A stretch of DNA of 64,000 nucleotides from Amycolatopsis eburnea. GTDB lineage: Bacteria; Actinomycetota; Actinomycetes; Mycobacteriales; Pseudonocardiaceae. Under the pieces are notes generated by a model, which saw only the letters and a list, made by a program, of their open reading frames with translations, searched no databases and had not been told where the DNA came from. Below, piece by piece: positions 54,292 to 62,511 of the stretch. The stretch spans positions 186,001-250,000 of the forward strand of contig NZ_RSEC01000063.1 in NCBI RefSeq assembly GCF_003937945.1, given 5' to 3'. The translations under genes and the position numbers were made by a program. Position 1 is the first letter of the stretch. The number at the start of each line of letters is the position of its first letter.

Positions 54292-54326
54292 CTTAGCACT
54301 AAGGAGACTAGCTTAGCGCTAAGCTA
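54292..54326. promoter_or_regulatory. Twin CTTAG-CTAAG operators
   Basis: CTTAGCACTAAG (54292-54303) and TAGCTTAGCGCTAAGCTA (54309-54326, perfect) share the core CTTAGYRCTAAG. They sit 22-56 bases before the NmrA-like start. No regulator gene is adjacent, so the controlling protein is encoded elsewhere. Confidence 0.6.
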
Positions 54327-54458
54327 ACTGCGCAAGAGGTGGTGGAGAATTCACGAACCGCTCCGCGGCCGCGCCGGAGTGGCGTACGCGCGGTTGGCGG
54401 ATCTTTGGCCGTCCGGTGTCTGCTGCGGGCCCCGTCGCCGTCCACTCCGGAGGCCTTC

Positions 54459-55211
54459 GTGACCACTTTCGACCGTCGCACCCTGCTCAAGACCGGGGTC
54501 GTCCTCGCCGGCGGCGCCGCCGTGATGACGGCGTTCCCCGGCGTCGCCTCGGCTTACTCGTGGCCGTCGTCGCTGCGGTCCGGTTCGACCGGGGCCGCGG
54601 TGAAGGAACTGCAGATCCGCGTCGCCGGCTGGGCCGCCGACGGTCCGAAGCAGACCTGCGTGGCCGTCGACGGCGATTTCGGGCCCGGGACGGCGGCCGC
54701 GCTGACGCGGTTCCAGGTCGCGAACCACCTGCCCGCCACCGGGATCGCGGACTCCGACGACTTCGCCGCGCTCAACGCCCTCGAGTCGGCGGACGGCTCG
54801 ACCGCCCACTTCGAATTCGGCGAATTCACCTCGAAGGACGGCTCCGGCTTCGACGGCGGCAAAGTCGGCGCGGCCACGGTGAAGGAGAACGTCCGGCGGT
54901 TGATGTACAAGCTCGAAGCCCTGCGGCTCAAAGCGGGCGGGCGCGCGATCACGATCTCGTCCGGCTTCCGCAGCATCGCGCACAACCAGTCGGTCGGCGG
55001 CGCGTCGAACAGCATGCACCTCTACGGGGTCGCGGCCGACATCTACGTCAGCGGGCTGAGCACCCGGCAGGTCTACGTCCTCGCGGAAGCCTGCGGCTTC
55101 TCCGGCCTGGAGCGGTACACGCTGTCGGACGCGCACCAGCACGTCGACAGCCGGGTCGAGTACCCCTACGGCTCGCAGAGCTGGTGGTGGGAGAGCGGCA
55201 CGATCAGCTGA
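54459..55211 (+). CDS. TAT-exported M15-type peptidase with peptidoglycan-binding domain
   Basis: 250 residues: twin-arginine signal (FDRRTLLKTGVVLAGGAAV), PG_binding_1 domain (GSTGAAVKELQIRVAG ... VDGDFGPGTAAALTRFQ), then a D-Ala-D-Ala carboxypeptidase-like M15 domain with ISSGFRS, SMHLYGVAADIY (HxxxxxxD) and DAHQHVDSR, which carries the second His. It trims or cleaves peptidoglycan stem peptides outside the membrane. GGAGGCC precedes GTG 54459. An imperfect hairpin at 55219-55267 follows and may be a terminator. Confidence 0.9.
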   Translation: MTTFDRRTLLKTGVVLAGGAAVMTAFPGVASAYSWPSSLRSGSTGAAVKELQIRVAGWAADGPKQTCVAVDGDFGPGTAAALTRFQVANHLPATGIADSDDFAALNALESADGSTAHFEFGEFTSKDGSGFDGGKVGAATVKENVRRLMYKLEALRLKAGGRAITISSGFRSIAHNQSVGGASNSMHLYGVAADIYVSGLSTRQVYVLAEACGFSGLERYTLSDAHQHVDSRVEYPYGSQSWWWESGTIS

Positions 55212-55399
55212 GGACGCGGTGGGCCCCCGGACTTGGCTTCGGGGAAAGGTCGGATCCGGGGGCGCCACCGCCCGCGGGACAGCTGACACGATGTCCTGCG
55301 GTGGAACCACCCTACGAACCGCCGGGCCGCCTGAACAGGGCCTCGATGCGGTGTCGAAGGTTTGTCGCCCGGTCGGTCGGCGGACCTACCGAGAGTGGT

Positions 55400-55834
55400 T
55401 CACGAAGCGAGTTCCGCGTCCGGTGGGGGTTCGTCCGGAGGCCGGTCGCCGTGGCGGTGGACGATCTTCCACTCGCCGTCCTCGCGCCGGTACACGTGGG
55501 TGACGCGCAGCGTGTACGTCGTGGGCTTGCCGTTGACCGACACCGTGTTGTGCTCGAAGCCGATCGTGTAGGCGAGGTCGCCGCTCGCGCCCGCCGCGAC
55601 GACTTCGAAGCGGTAGTCGCGCGAGTCCGAGAACTGGGCGGCAACGCGCTTGAACGCCGCGCCGACGTCGGCCCAGCCGGTGCGCAGCGGCAGCCAGGCG
55701 CCGAACAGGGACACCGGGTCGGCGTGCGACCAGAGCTCGCTGCGCGGGCCCGCGTCGCCGTTGTGGATGGCGCGTTCGGCGGCGGTCTGCCTGGGCAGCA
55801 CGTCGGCGAGGAACGCTTCGGTGGGTGCTGGCAT
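55400..55834 (-). CDS. SnoaL/ketosteroid-isomerase-like protein
   Basis: 144 residues with the NTF2-like fold: ADVLPRQTAAERAIHNGD, PVSLFGAWLPLRTGW, YRFEVVAAGASGDLAYTIGFEH and THVYRREDGEWKIVHRHGD. Members act as isomerases, cyclases or ligand carriers; no catalytic residue can be assigned. It is divergent from the TetR gene at 55870, with repeats between, so that TetR probably controls it. Confidence 0.86.
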   Translation of the reverse strand: MPAPTEAFLADVLPRQTAAERAIHNGDAGPRSELWSHADPVSLFGAWLPLRTGWADVGAAFKRVAAQFSDSRDYRFEVVAAGASGDLAYTIGFEHNTVSVNGKPTTYTLRVTHVYRREDGEWKIVHRHGDRPPDEPPPDAELAS

Positions 55835-55843
55835 GATGACTCC

Positions 55844-55870
55844 AATACAGTCGTGCTGTTTTCAATACAG
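55844..55870. promoter_or_regulatory. AATACAG direct repeats (probable TetR site)
   Basis: AATACAG occurs at 55844 and 55864, 20 bases (about two helical turns) apart, and ACAGTCGTGCTGT forms an inverted repeat between them. They lie in the 35-base gap of a divergent gene pair. Confidence 0.45.
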
Positions 55871-56523
55871 TGAGGATGTATCGGATGAACGGGCCCGTCA
55901 AGCGCCGCTACGACTCCAGCCGGCGGCAGGAGCAGGCGCGCGAGAACCGGCGGCGCATCCTGGGCGCGGCGCACGAGCTGTTCGTCACGAAGGGTTACGG
56001 CCGGACGACCATCGCCGACGTCGCCGCCGAGGCCGGGGTCGCGCCCGAGACCGTCTATGCGGCCTTCAAGAACAAGCCGGCGCTGCTGCGCCGGACCTGG
56101 GATGTCACCGTGGGCGGGGACGACGAGGACGTCCCGCTGTTCGACCGCCCGGAGCTGCGTGCCCTGTTCGCCGAGCCCGACCTGCGCAAGCGCTTCACGG
56201 CGTTCGCGGTCTTCAACACCGCGACCATGCGGCGGACCGCGCGGCTGCACCTCGCCGTGCGCGGCGCGGCGGCGAGCGACCCCGCGGCGGCGGAGCTGCT
56301 CGCCGAATTCGAGCGGCAGCGGCTGGTGGCGATGGCCGGGCACGCGCGCGCGGCCGCCGAGACCGGGCAGCTGGCGGTCGCCGAGGACGAATGCCGCGAC
56401 GTGCTGTGGTCGACCACGGACGGGACGCTCTGGCACCAGCTCGTCGAGCGGCGCGAGTGGACCGACGAGCGCTACGCGGCCTGGCTCGGGCGGCTCTGGG
56501 TGGCTTCGTTCGTGGTAGCCTGA
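55870..56523 (+). CDS. TetR-family regulator
   Basis: Up to 217 residues with the HTH RRILGAAHELFVTKGYGRTTIADVAAEAGVAPETVYAAFKNKPAL. Possible starts are GTG 55870, ATG 55876 and ATG 55885; the later ones leave more of the intergenic repeats free. The C-terminal ligand domain has no recognised type. It probably represses the divergent SnoaL-like gene. Confidence 0.85.
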   Translation: MRMYRMNGPVKRRYDSSRRQEQARENRRRILGAAHELFVTKGYGRTTIADVAAEAGVAPETVYAAFKNKPALLRRTWDVTVGGDDEDVPLFDRPELRALFAEPDLRKRFTAFAVFNTATMRRTARLHLAVRGAAASDPAAAELLAEFERQRLVAMAGHARAAAETGQLAVAEDECRDVLWSTTDGTLWHQLVERREWTDERYAAWLGRLWVASFVVA

Positions 56524-56566
56524 AGTTGAAACTTCAATCGATTACGTGCCGCGCGCGGGAGTCCCG

Positions 56567-57079
56567 ATGTCGATCTTTCGCCTGAACCACGCCGTGCTCT
56601 ACGTCCGGGATCTGGCGGAGAGCGTCGCGTTCTACCGGGACGTGCTGGGCTTCGGCTACATCGAGGGCGGCGACGCCCACCGCGGCGCGGCCTTCCTGCG
56701 GGCGCCCGGCTCGACCAACGACCACGACCTCGGGCTGTTCGAAATCGGGGCCCACGCCGAGGATTCCGGCGCGGGGCGGACGTCGGTCGGGCTGTACCAC
56801 CTCGCCTGGGAGGTCGACACCCTCGGCGACCTCGAGCGGATCGCCGGCCGGCTCCGCGAGGCGGGCGCGCTGGTCGGGTCGTCCGACCACGGGACCACGA
56901 AGTCGTTGTACGCCAAGGATCCCAGCGGTATCGAGTTCGAGGTGGTCTGGATCATCCCGCGCGAGCTGCTGACCGACGACGACCGCGCGAAGAGCGCGGC
57001 CATCGGGCGGCTCGACCTCGCGGGGGAGCTGGCGAAGTACGGCCCGGACGCGCGCAGCGGCGTGGGGATCTCCCGCTAG
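56567..57079 (+). CDS. VOC (glyoxalase/dioxygenase-fold) protein
   Basis: 170 residues. The N-terminal betaalphabetabetabeta unit begins FRLNHAVLYVRDLAESVAFYRDVLGF and the second LYHLAWEVDTLGDLERIAGRL; GIEFEVVWIIP carries a likely metal Glu. His in NHAV, His in YHLAW and the late Glu would bind the metal, as in extradiol dioxygenases or glyoxalases. Substrate unknown. GGGAG precedes ATG 56567, which is 44 bases after the TetR stop. Confidence 0.86.
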   Translation: MSIFRLNHAVLYVRDLAESVAFYRDVLGFGYIEGGDAHRGAAFLRAPGSTNDHDLGLFEIGAHAEDSGAGRTSVGLYHLAWEVDTLGDLERIAGRLREAGALVGSSDHGTTKSLYAKDPSGIEFEVVWIIPRELLTDDDRAKSAAIGRLDLAGELAKYGPDARSGVGISR

Positions 57080-57115
57080 GCGGCCCGGCGGCGCGGGGCG
57101 CCGCCGGGCTCCTCG

Positions 57116-57541
57116 TCAGGCCGTGACGCCGGCGCGTTCCGGCTGCGCTTCCCGCTGCCGGGTGGTGAGGTTGCCGAGCGCGAAGCGGCCGGGGCCGACG
57201 AACGCGACGATGAGCAGCGACCAGCAGAACAGCGTCGCCGCCTCGCCGCCGTTCTGGATCGGGAACAGGCCGTCCGGGGCGTGCGCGGTGAAGTACGCGT
57301 AGGCCATCGAGCCGGAGCCGAGCACGGCGGCGACGCGCGTGCCGAAGCCGACGCAGACGAGCACGCCGCAGACGAGCTGGATCAGCGCGGCCCACCAGCC
57401 CGGCCAGGCGCCGACGGCCGCGGGGGCCTTCGCGCCGAACAGGCCGAACAGGGTCTTGAGGCCGTGGCAGGCGAACAAGAAGCCGATGACGATGCGGTAC
57501 AGCCCGATGACGTGCTCGCGGGCCGGGTTCAGGCGGTGCAT
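57116..57541 (-). CDS. DoxX-family membrane protein
   Basis: 141 residues with four membrane helices: VIGLYRIVIGFLFACHGLKTLFG, WAALIQLVCGVLVCVGFGTRVAA, MAYAYFTAHAPDG (family motif) and AATLFCWSLLIVAFVGPG. DoxX proteins are linked to thiosulfate oxidation in archaea and to redox stress complexes in mycobacteria. No partner gene adjacent. Confidence 0.88.
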   Translation of the reverse strand: MHRLNPAREHVIGLYRIVIGFLFACHGLKTLFGLFGAKAPAAVGAWPGWWAALIQLVCGVLVCVGFGTRVAAVLGSGSMAYAYFTAHAPDGLFPIQNGGEAATLFCWSLLIVAFVGPGRFALGNLTTRQREAQPERAGVTA

Positions 57542-57871
57542 GGTGCCTCCGGTGTCGGTGCGGGCGGCATCGAACCGGCCGGGGGAGGGACCGGCCGCTG
57601 CGAATTCGGTTCGCTCACATATACCGCCCGTCCGTCACCCGTCACAAGGTCCTAACGTCGGTTAAGCATAATTAAGTAAAGTGATTCACTGGTTTTCCGG
57701 CTGTGCGCAACGTAAAACCGCCGTCAGGGTGATCTTGCTCCAGTGGTTCAGACCAGTTAGCGGAGTGGTCTGCTTCGTGTTTCGGGAATGTTTCGGGATT
57801 AATCGCAAGGCGACATTGTTCTGAGAAAATTCTGAGGACCACTCCGTACCCTGGCCGTGATCCGGCTCACC
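57542..57871. other. A/T-rich intergenic promoter region
   Basis: This gap between the divergent DoxX and TetR genes is unusually A/T-rich at 57655-57700 (AAGCATAATTAAGTAAAG) and 57780-57835. It contains AGACCA...TGGTCT (57749-57770), a possible further operator. No ORF is convincing. Confidence 0.5.
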
Positions 57872-57898
57872 CGAACGTGTTCGTCGCGAACATGTTCG
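57872..57898. promoter_or_regulatory. Twin TetR operators
   Basis: CGAACGTGTTCG (57872-57883) and CGAACATGTTCG (57887-57898) are perfect 12-bp palindromes 15 bases apart, directly before the TetR start. This is expected for autorepression of the tetR, TetX-like and hydrolase operon. Confidence 0.7.
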
Positions 57899-57911
57899 TT
57901 ATGGTGGGGGC

Positions 57912-58598
57912 ATGGCTCCGGACAGCACTTACAACCGGCGGGAGCGCCCGGCGAAGCCGGCGTTGACGCGTGAAGGCATCGTCGCGACGGCGGTGGCGGT
58001 GATGCGCGCCGAAGGCGTCGAGCGCGTCACCATGCGGCGGCTCGCCAAGGAGCTCGACACCGGGGCCGCGTCGCTCTACGTCTACGTCAAGGACACCGAG
58101 GAGCTGCACGCCGCGGTGCTCGACGAACTGCTCGCCGAGGTCGAGTTCGGTGGCGAAGGGGACTGGCGCGAACGCCTGTGGGCGGTGCTGGAGTCCTACC
58201 GCGCGGTGCTGTTCGCCCACCCGAGCCTGGCTCGGGTCGCGCTGGTGACGCGGCTGAGCGGGCCGAACTACTTCGCGCTGGTCGAGGCGGTGCTGGCGCT
58301 GCTCGACGAGGGCGGCATGGCGCCGGGGCAGGCGGCGTGGGCGGTGGACGTGCTGCTGCTGAGCGCGACCGCGGCCGCCGTCGAGCACGGCAGCCGCCGG
58401 GAGAAGCCGGGCGCCGCTCGCGAGCACGAGGTCATGGTCGAGTCCGTGGCGGCGGCGTCGCCGCGGACCCACCCGCACATCGCCGCGCTGGCCGCCGACC
58501 TGGTGTCCGGCCCCGGCCCCGTCCGCGCGAGGTGGGCGTTCGACGCGCTGCTCAACGGCGCGCTCGCCACCCCGCGCCCCGGAATCGAGGAGTCCTGA
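57912..58598 (+). CDS. TetR-family regulator of the TetX-like operon
   Basis: 228 residues: HTH IVATAVAVMRAEGVERVTMRRLAKELDTGAASLYVYVKDTEEL, as in TetR proteins of the TetR_C class, with a C-terminal effector domain. Twin palindromes lie just before ATG 57912. The stop overlaps the monooxygenase start, so all three genes are one unit that should open when a ligand, perhaps the enzyme's substrate, is bound. Confidence 0.87.
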   Translation: MAPDSTYNRRERPAKPALTREGIVATAVAVMRAEGVERVTMRRLAKELDTGAASLYVYVKDTEELHAAVLDELLAEVEFGGEGDWRERLWAVLESYRAVLFAHPSLARVALVTRLSGPNYFALVEAVLALLDEGGMAPGQAAWAVDVLLLSATAAAVEHGSRREKPGAAREHEVMVESVAAASPRTHPHIAALAADLVSGPGPVRARWAFDALLNGALATPRPGIEES

Positions 58599-59692
58599 TG
58601 CCCGCGATCGCCATCGCCGGCGGCGGCCTGGGTGGGCTCACCCTGGCCCGCGTCCTGCACGCCCGTGGCATCGCCGCGGCCGTGTACGAACTGGAGGCCA
58701 CGCCCGGCGCCCGTGACCAAGGCGGCACCCTGGACCTGCACGAGGAATCCGGGCTGCGCGCACTGGCCGAGGCCGGCCTGTTGGCCGAATTCCGGGCCTG
58801 CGCCCGCGAAGAAGGCGAAGCGCTGCGGATCCTCGACCGCCACGGCGTCGTCCGGTTCGAGGAGACCGCCGAAGCGAGCGGGGGTACCCGGCCCGAGATC
58901 GATCGCGGTGCCCTCAAGCGGATCCTCGTCGAGTCCCTGCCCGGCGGCGTCGTCCGCTGGGGCGCGAAGGTGACCGCGGTGTCGCCGGGGCGGCTCACCC
59001 TCGGCACCGGCGAAGTCGTCGAGGCCGACCTGGTGGTCGGTGCCGACGGTGCCTGGTCGAAGGTCCGGCCGCTGCTGTCGGACGCCGTCCCGGTCTATTC
59101 CGGACTGTCCTTCGTGGAAGCGCGCTTGTCCGATGCGGACGGACGGTTCGCGGCACTGGTCGGGCCCGGGTCGATGTTCGCGCTCGACGCGGGGAAGGGG
59201 CTGATCGCCCAGCGCACCGGCGGCGGGTGGATCCGGGTGTACGCCGCCGTCGAGACCGGGGATCCCGGTGCGGTCGCGGAACTCTCCGACCGGGACCGGC
59301 TGCTCGACGCCTTCGCCGACTTCGCGCCCGAACTTCGGGCGCTCATCGCGGACCACGACGGCGTGCTCGTCCCGCGCCCGATCCACGCCCTGCCGGTCGG
59401 GCACCGGTGGGCGCGCGTCCCGGGTGTGACACTTCTGGGCGACGCCGCACACGTGATGTCGCCCTTCGCCGGCGAGGGCGCGAACCTCGCCATGCTCGAC
59501 GCCGCCGAACTGGCGCTCGCGCTGGCGGACCACGACGACGTCGAAAGCGCTCTCTCGGCGTACGAAGCCGCGATGTTCCCCCGCGCGGAAGCCGCCGCGC
59601 GGGAGTCTGCGGACAACCTCGAAGCCTGCTTCGCCCCCGGCGCGCCCGCCGCGATGGTCGAGCAGATGACCCGGCTCTCCGCCGACCACTGA
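58598..59692 (+). CDS. TetX-like FAD-dependent monooxygenase
   Basis: 364 residues: FAD motif IAGGGLGGLTLARVL (6-20), RDQGGTLDLHEESG (as in TetX), the DG motif GADGAWSKVRPLL, and the second FAD motif GDAAHVMSPFAGEGANLAM. This closely follows the class A flavoprotein architecture of tetracycline destructases and related antibiotic or polyketide hydroxylases. Gene context with a TetR and hydrolase suggests inactivation of a xenobiotic, but the substrate is not shown. ATG 58598 overlaps the TetR stop. Confidence 0.88.
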   Translation: MPAIAIAGGGLGGLTLARVLHARGIAAAVYELEATPGARDQGGTLDLHEESGLRALAEAGLLAEFRACAREEGEALRILDRHGVVRFEETAEASGGTRPEIDRGALKRILVESLPGGVVRWGAKVTAVSPGRLTLGTGEVVEADLVVGADGAWSKVRPLLSDAVPVYSGLSFVEARLSDADGRFAALVGPGSMFALDAGKGLIAQRTGGGWIRVYAAVETGDPGAVAELSDRDRLLDAFADFAPELRALIADHDGVLVPRPIHALPVGHRWARVPGVTLLGDAAHVMSPFAGEGANLAMLDAAELALALADHDDVESALSAYEAAMFPRAEAAARESADNLEACFAPGAPAAMVEQMTRLSADH

Positions 59693-59705
59693 CGAAAGGA
59701 CCACC

Positions 59706-60368
59706 ATGACCTTCGACCTCCTCGACACCGGGACCGGCGACCGCACCGTCCTGGTGCTGCACGGCGGCGCCGGACCCCGCGGCGTCGCCCCGGTCGTCGA
59801 GCACTTCGCGCCCCGTGCCCGCGTGCTCGCCCCGACCCACCCGGGCTGGTCGGGCACCCCGCGCCCGGACTGGTGCACCGGCGTCGACGACCTCGCGCTG
59901 GCCTACCTCGACCTCCTCGAGGACGAAGGCCTCACCGGGGTCACCGTGGTGGCCAGTTCCTTCGGCGGCTGGGTCGCGGCCGAAATGGCGGTGCGCGACC
60001 GCGGGCAGCGGCTCGGCGCGCTCGTCCTGCTCGACGCCATCGGCCCGGAGGTCGACGGCGTCCCCGTGCGGATGCCGCGGCCGCCGGCCGGTGCGCCGGG
60101 CCCGGACCCGGCCGACCTGGCCGCGTTCCGGACCTACGCCGGCCCCGGCCTGGCCGACCCGAAGCTGCTGCGCCGCCTGGCGCGGGTCCGGATCCCGGCG
60201 CTGCTCATCTGGGGCGAGGACGACACCGTCGTCCCGCCGGCCTTCGGCAAGGCGTACGCGGCCGCATTCCCTGACGCGCGGTTCGAGGTGGTGCCGGGCG
60301 CCGGGCACATGCCGGCGCTGCAGGCTCCCGGTGCGACGTTCGACTTGATCGACGAGTTCCTCGATTAG
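59706..60368 (+). CDS. Alpha/beta hydrolase (serine type)
   Basis: 220 residues: oxyanion HGGAGPRG, nucleophile elbow VASSFGGWV (GxSxG-like, Ser in S-x-S-F-G), acid WGEDDTVVP and His in GAGHMPALQAP. It should hydrolyse an ester, lactone or similar bond. It starts 14 bases after the TetX-like stop (GAAAGGACC ribosome site), so it may act on the hydroxylated product. Confidence 0.88.
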   Translation: MTFDLLDTGTGDRTVLVLHGGAGPRGVAPVVEHFAPRARVLAPTHPGWSGTPRPDWCTGVDDLALAYLDLLEDEGLTGVTVVASSFGGWVAAEMAVRDRGQRLGALVLLDAIGPEVDGVPVRMPRPPAGAPGPDPADLAAFRTYAGPGLADPKLLRRLARVRIPALLIWGEDDTVVPPAFGKAYAAAFPDARFEVVPGAGHMPALQAPGATFDLIDEFLD

Positions 60369-60397
60369 CTTGATCCACGACCCCGTAGAGTGGCTCC

Positions 60398-61648
60398 ATG
60401 GTGGACGAAGAAGTCGTCTCGGAGCACATCCGGCAGATCGCCGCCACCCTCGCGGACCGCGCGGGCGAGCTCACCGGGGAACTGATCCAGCTGTACGCCG
60501 CCGACCTGCCGCAGCTGGTCAACGACGACGAGCGCATGGTCAGCCTGCTGTCGGCGAGTGTCTACCAGAACATCGAGACCGCCCTGCAGATCTTCCGGCA
60601 CGGCATCGACCCGGCGACCGTCGAGCCGCCGGCCGCGGCGATGGAGTACGCGCGGCGGCTGGCGCAGCGCGGCACCCCGGTGTTCGACCTGATCCGCGCC
60701 TACGACCTCGGCCAGGCCGCGATGCTCGACTTCGGGTTCCAGGAATGCATCCGCGTGGTCACGGACGCGGCGCTGCTTGGGGCCATGATGCGCCGGCTGC
60801 TGAAGGTCGCCTACGAGTTCATCACCCGGGTGGTCCGCCAGCTCGTCGGCGTCTACCAGGACGAACGCGACCGCTGGCTGCTCAACCGGAGCGCCGCCCG
60901 GGCGGCCAAGGTGCTGGACCTGCTCGGCGAGAACGGCGGCCCGCCCGACGTCGACGCGGCCGAGGCGGTGATCGGCTACCGGCTGCGCGGCACGCACGTC
61001 GGGCTGGTCGTCTGGCACGCGTCCGAAGCCCACGACGTGCTGTCGCACCTGGAGTCGGTCGCCGGGGCGGTGCTGGAGCGCGCCGGCGGTGAGGGCCGTC
61101 CGCTGTTCGTGCCCCGGGACGAAGCCGGCGCGTGGGTGTGGCTGCCGGTCGCGTCGGTCCGCCGCGAGCACCTCGACGCGGCGCTCGCGGACGCCGACCC
61201 GGGCGTGCGGGTGACCGTCGGCGACCCGGGCACCGGCGTCGACGGCTTCCGCGACACCCACCAGCAGGCCCGCCGGGTGCACGCGCTGGCGCTGGCCGCC
61301 GGTGAGCACTGCGACCGCGTCCTGACCTTCCGCGAGGTGGGCACGGTCGCGCTGATGACGAGCGACCTCAACGCGGCGCGCCTGTGGGTGGCGAGCACGC
61401 TCGGGCCGATGTCGGCCGACGACGAGAACTGCGGCCGGCTGCGCGAGACGCTGCGGGTGTTCCTCGCCTCCGGCGGCAGCTACACGGCGGCGGCCGCCGA
61501 GCTGACGATGCACAAGAACTCCGTCCAGTACCGCGTCCGCAAGGCCCAGGAGCTGCTGCCGCGCGGGCTGGCCGAGGGACGGCTGGACGTCGAGCTGGCG
61601 CTCAACCTGTGCCAGCGGCTCGGCGCGGCGGTGCTGACCCCGGCGTGA
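60398..61648 (+). CDS. PucR/CdaR-type transcriptional regulator
   Basis: 416 residues: a helical RsbRD-like sensory N-terminus (to about 175), a GGDEF-like middle domain (about 185-320), and a C-terminal PucR helix-turn-helix (LRVFLASGGSYTAAAAELTMHKNSVQYRVRKAQELL). Such regulators respond to small molecules such as purines or polyketides. It is 29 bases downstream of the hydrolase gene and in the same direction. Confidence 0.87.
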   Translation: MVDEEVVSEHIRQIAATLADRAGELTGELIQLYAADLPQLVNDDERMVSLLSASVYQNIETALQIFRHGIDPATVEPPAAAMEYARRLAQRGTPVFDLIRAYDLGQAAMLDFGFQECIRVVTDAALLGAMMRRLLKVAYEFITRVVRQLVGVYQDERDRWLLNRSAARAAKVLDLLGENGGPPDVDAAEAVIGYRLRGTHVGLVVWHASEAHDVLSHLESVAGAVLERAGGEGRPLFVPRDEAGAWVWLPVASVRREHLDAALADADPGVRVTVGDPGTGVDGFRDTHQQARRVHALALAAGEHCDRVLTFREVGTVALMTSDLNAARLWVASTLGPMSADDENCGRLRETLRVFLASGGSYTAAAAELTMHKNSVQYRVRKAQELLPRGLAEGRLDVELALNLCQRLGAAVLTPA

Positions 61649-61733
61649 CTTTGGTATCGCGGACCACCACCCGCGGTGATCGTTGGGTCGCGGGCACGAA
61701 GCCGTGCTCGGCCGTTCGGCCTACGGTTCCGGT

Positions 61734-61982
61734 ATGGGTGAGAACGGTGGGATGCTCGCGCTGGTGCGGCTGCGCCGAGGTGTCGTCGGCGAGAGCAGAC
61801 GCGTCTGCCACCTGATCCCCGTGCCCACCGGCCCGGTCCCCGGCCACCTGACGGCGCTGTGCGGCGAAGCGATCTTCCCCGGCGAGGCCGAGGTGCTCGA
61901 CGGGCTGCGCGGGATGCCCTGCCACGCGTGCCTGATGGAGAACGCGCCGTCGGGCGGGACCTTCCTGGCCAACGCGGGCTGA
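61734..61982 (+). CDS. Small Cys-rich actinobacterial protein
   Basis: About 82 residues: ALVRLRRGVVGESRRVCHLIPVPTGPVPGHLTALCGEAIFPGEAEVLDGLRGMPCHACLM. The four cysteines (RRVC, ALCG, PCHAC) in a CxxC-containing pattern may bind zinc. Similar short proteins occur across Pseudonocardiaceae without known function. ATG 61734 or 61752 may be the start. Confidence 0.7.
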   Translation: MGENGGMLALVRLRRGVVGESRRVCHLIPVPTGPVPGHLTALCGEAIFPGEAEVLDGLRGMPCHACLMENAPSGGTFLANAG

Positions 61983-62003
61983 GCCGCGCCGGCCCCGCGT
62001 GTC

Positions 62004-62059
62004 CGTGAATGCCACATCGAGGGCCCTCGGGGTCGCTCGATGTGGCATTCACGGTTTTC
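62004..62059 (+). terminator. Intrinsic terminator with GTGAATG arms
   Basis: CCGTGAATGCCACATCGAG (62004-62022) pairs perfectly with CTCGATGTGGCATTCACGG (62037-62055), 14-base loop, followed by TTTT. It ends the transcript of the small Cys-rich protein. The outer ends match the 48-bp palindrome at 38780-38827. Confidence 0.8.
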
Positions 62060-62442
62060 GGCCGGCGCGACGCCCGTGCGCCGTGGTCGAGGACGGGTCG
62101 TCGACGACCGGAACCTCGTCGCGGGCAGAACCCGCGATCCCCTGTGGACACCGCGGCCCGGGTCGCGCGGCCGCTCGATCCTGGATCGATTTCGTGAAAT
62201 GGGTTGTCGGTGAATATCCGACCGGCGAACCACGCAATTCGGATGCGTCACGGCCGGTAGTCGATCGAGTGTCCACAGTGGCAAGTGGGCCCGCTTCGGG
62301 AGTGGATCACGTGGGAAATTCCTGCGTCTGGTCCAGGATCGATAGGTCATTCGGCTGAACTCTGCGGATTGCGTATCCCCACGCGACGACTTGAGCCTTA
62401 ACCTTGCGTGATTCTTCGCCATGAATCGCACTGGGGAGTGAG
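62060..62442. other. Intergenic region ahead of the NRPS unit
   Basis: No ORF with coding character. TCGATCCTGGATCGA (62175-62189) is a perfect 7+1+7 inverted repeat, and the half-site GGATCGAT recurs at 62336-62343. Both may be binding sites for a pathway regulator. Confidence 0.45.
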
Positions 62443-62511
62443 ATGAAGTCGACGTCACCGCCGTGGTTTCCGCGCGCCCATTCGCCGTCGGGGGCCGACA
62501 CCGAGCGATGA
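62443..62511 (+). CDS. 22-codon leader ORF coupled to the NRPS
   Basis: ATG 62443 follows GGGGAG (62433-62438). The peptide begins MKSTSPPWFP and ends ADTER; its TGA (62509-62511) overlaps the NRPS ATG (62508) as ATGA. That arrangement lets ribosomes ending the leader restart on the NRPS. It resembles neither a known RiPP nor an MbtH-like protein, so coupling is the likely role. Confidence 0.5.
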   Translation: MKSTSPPWFPRAHSPSGADTER

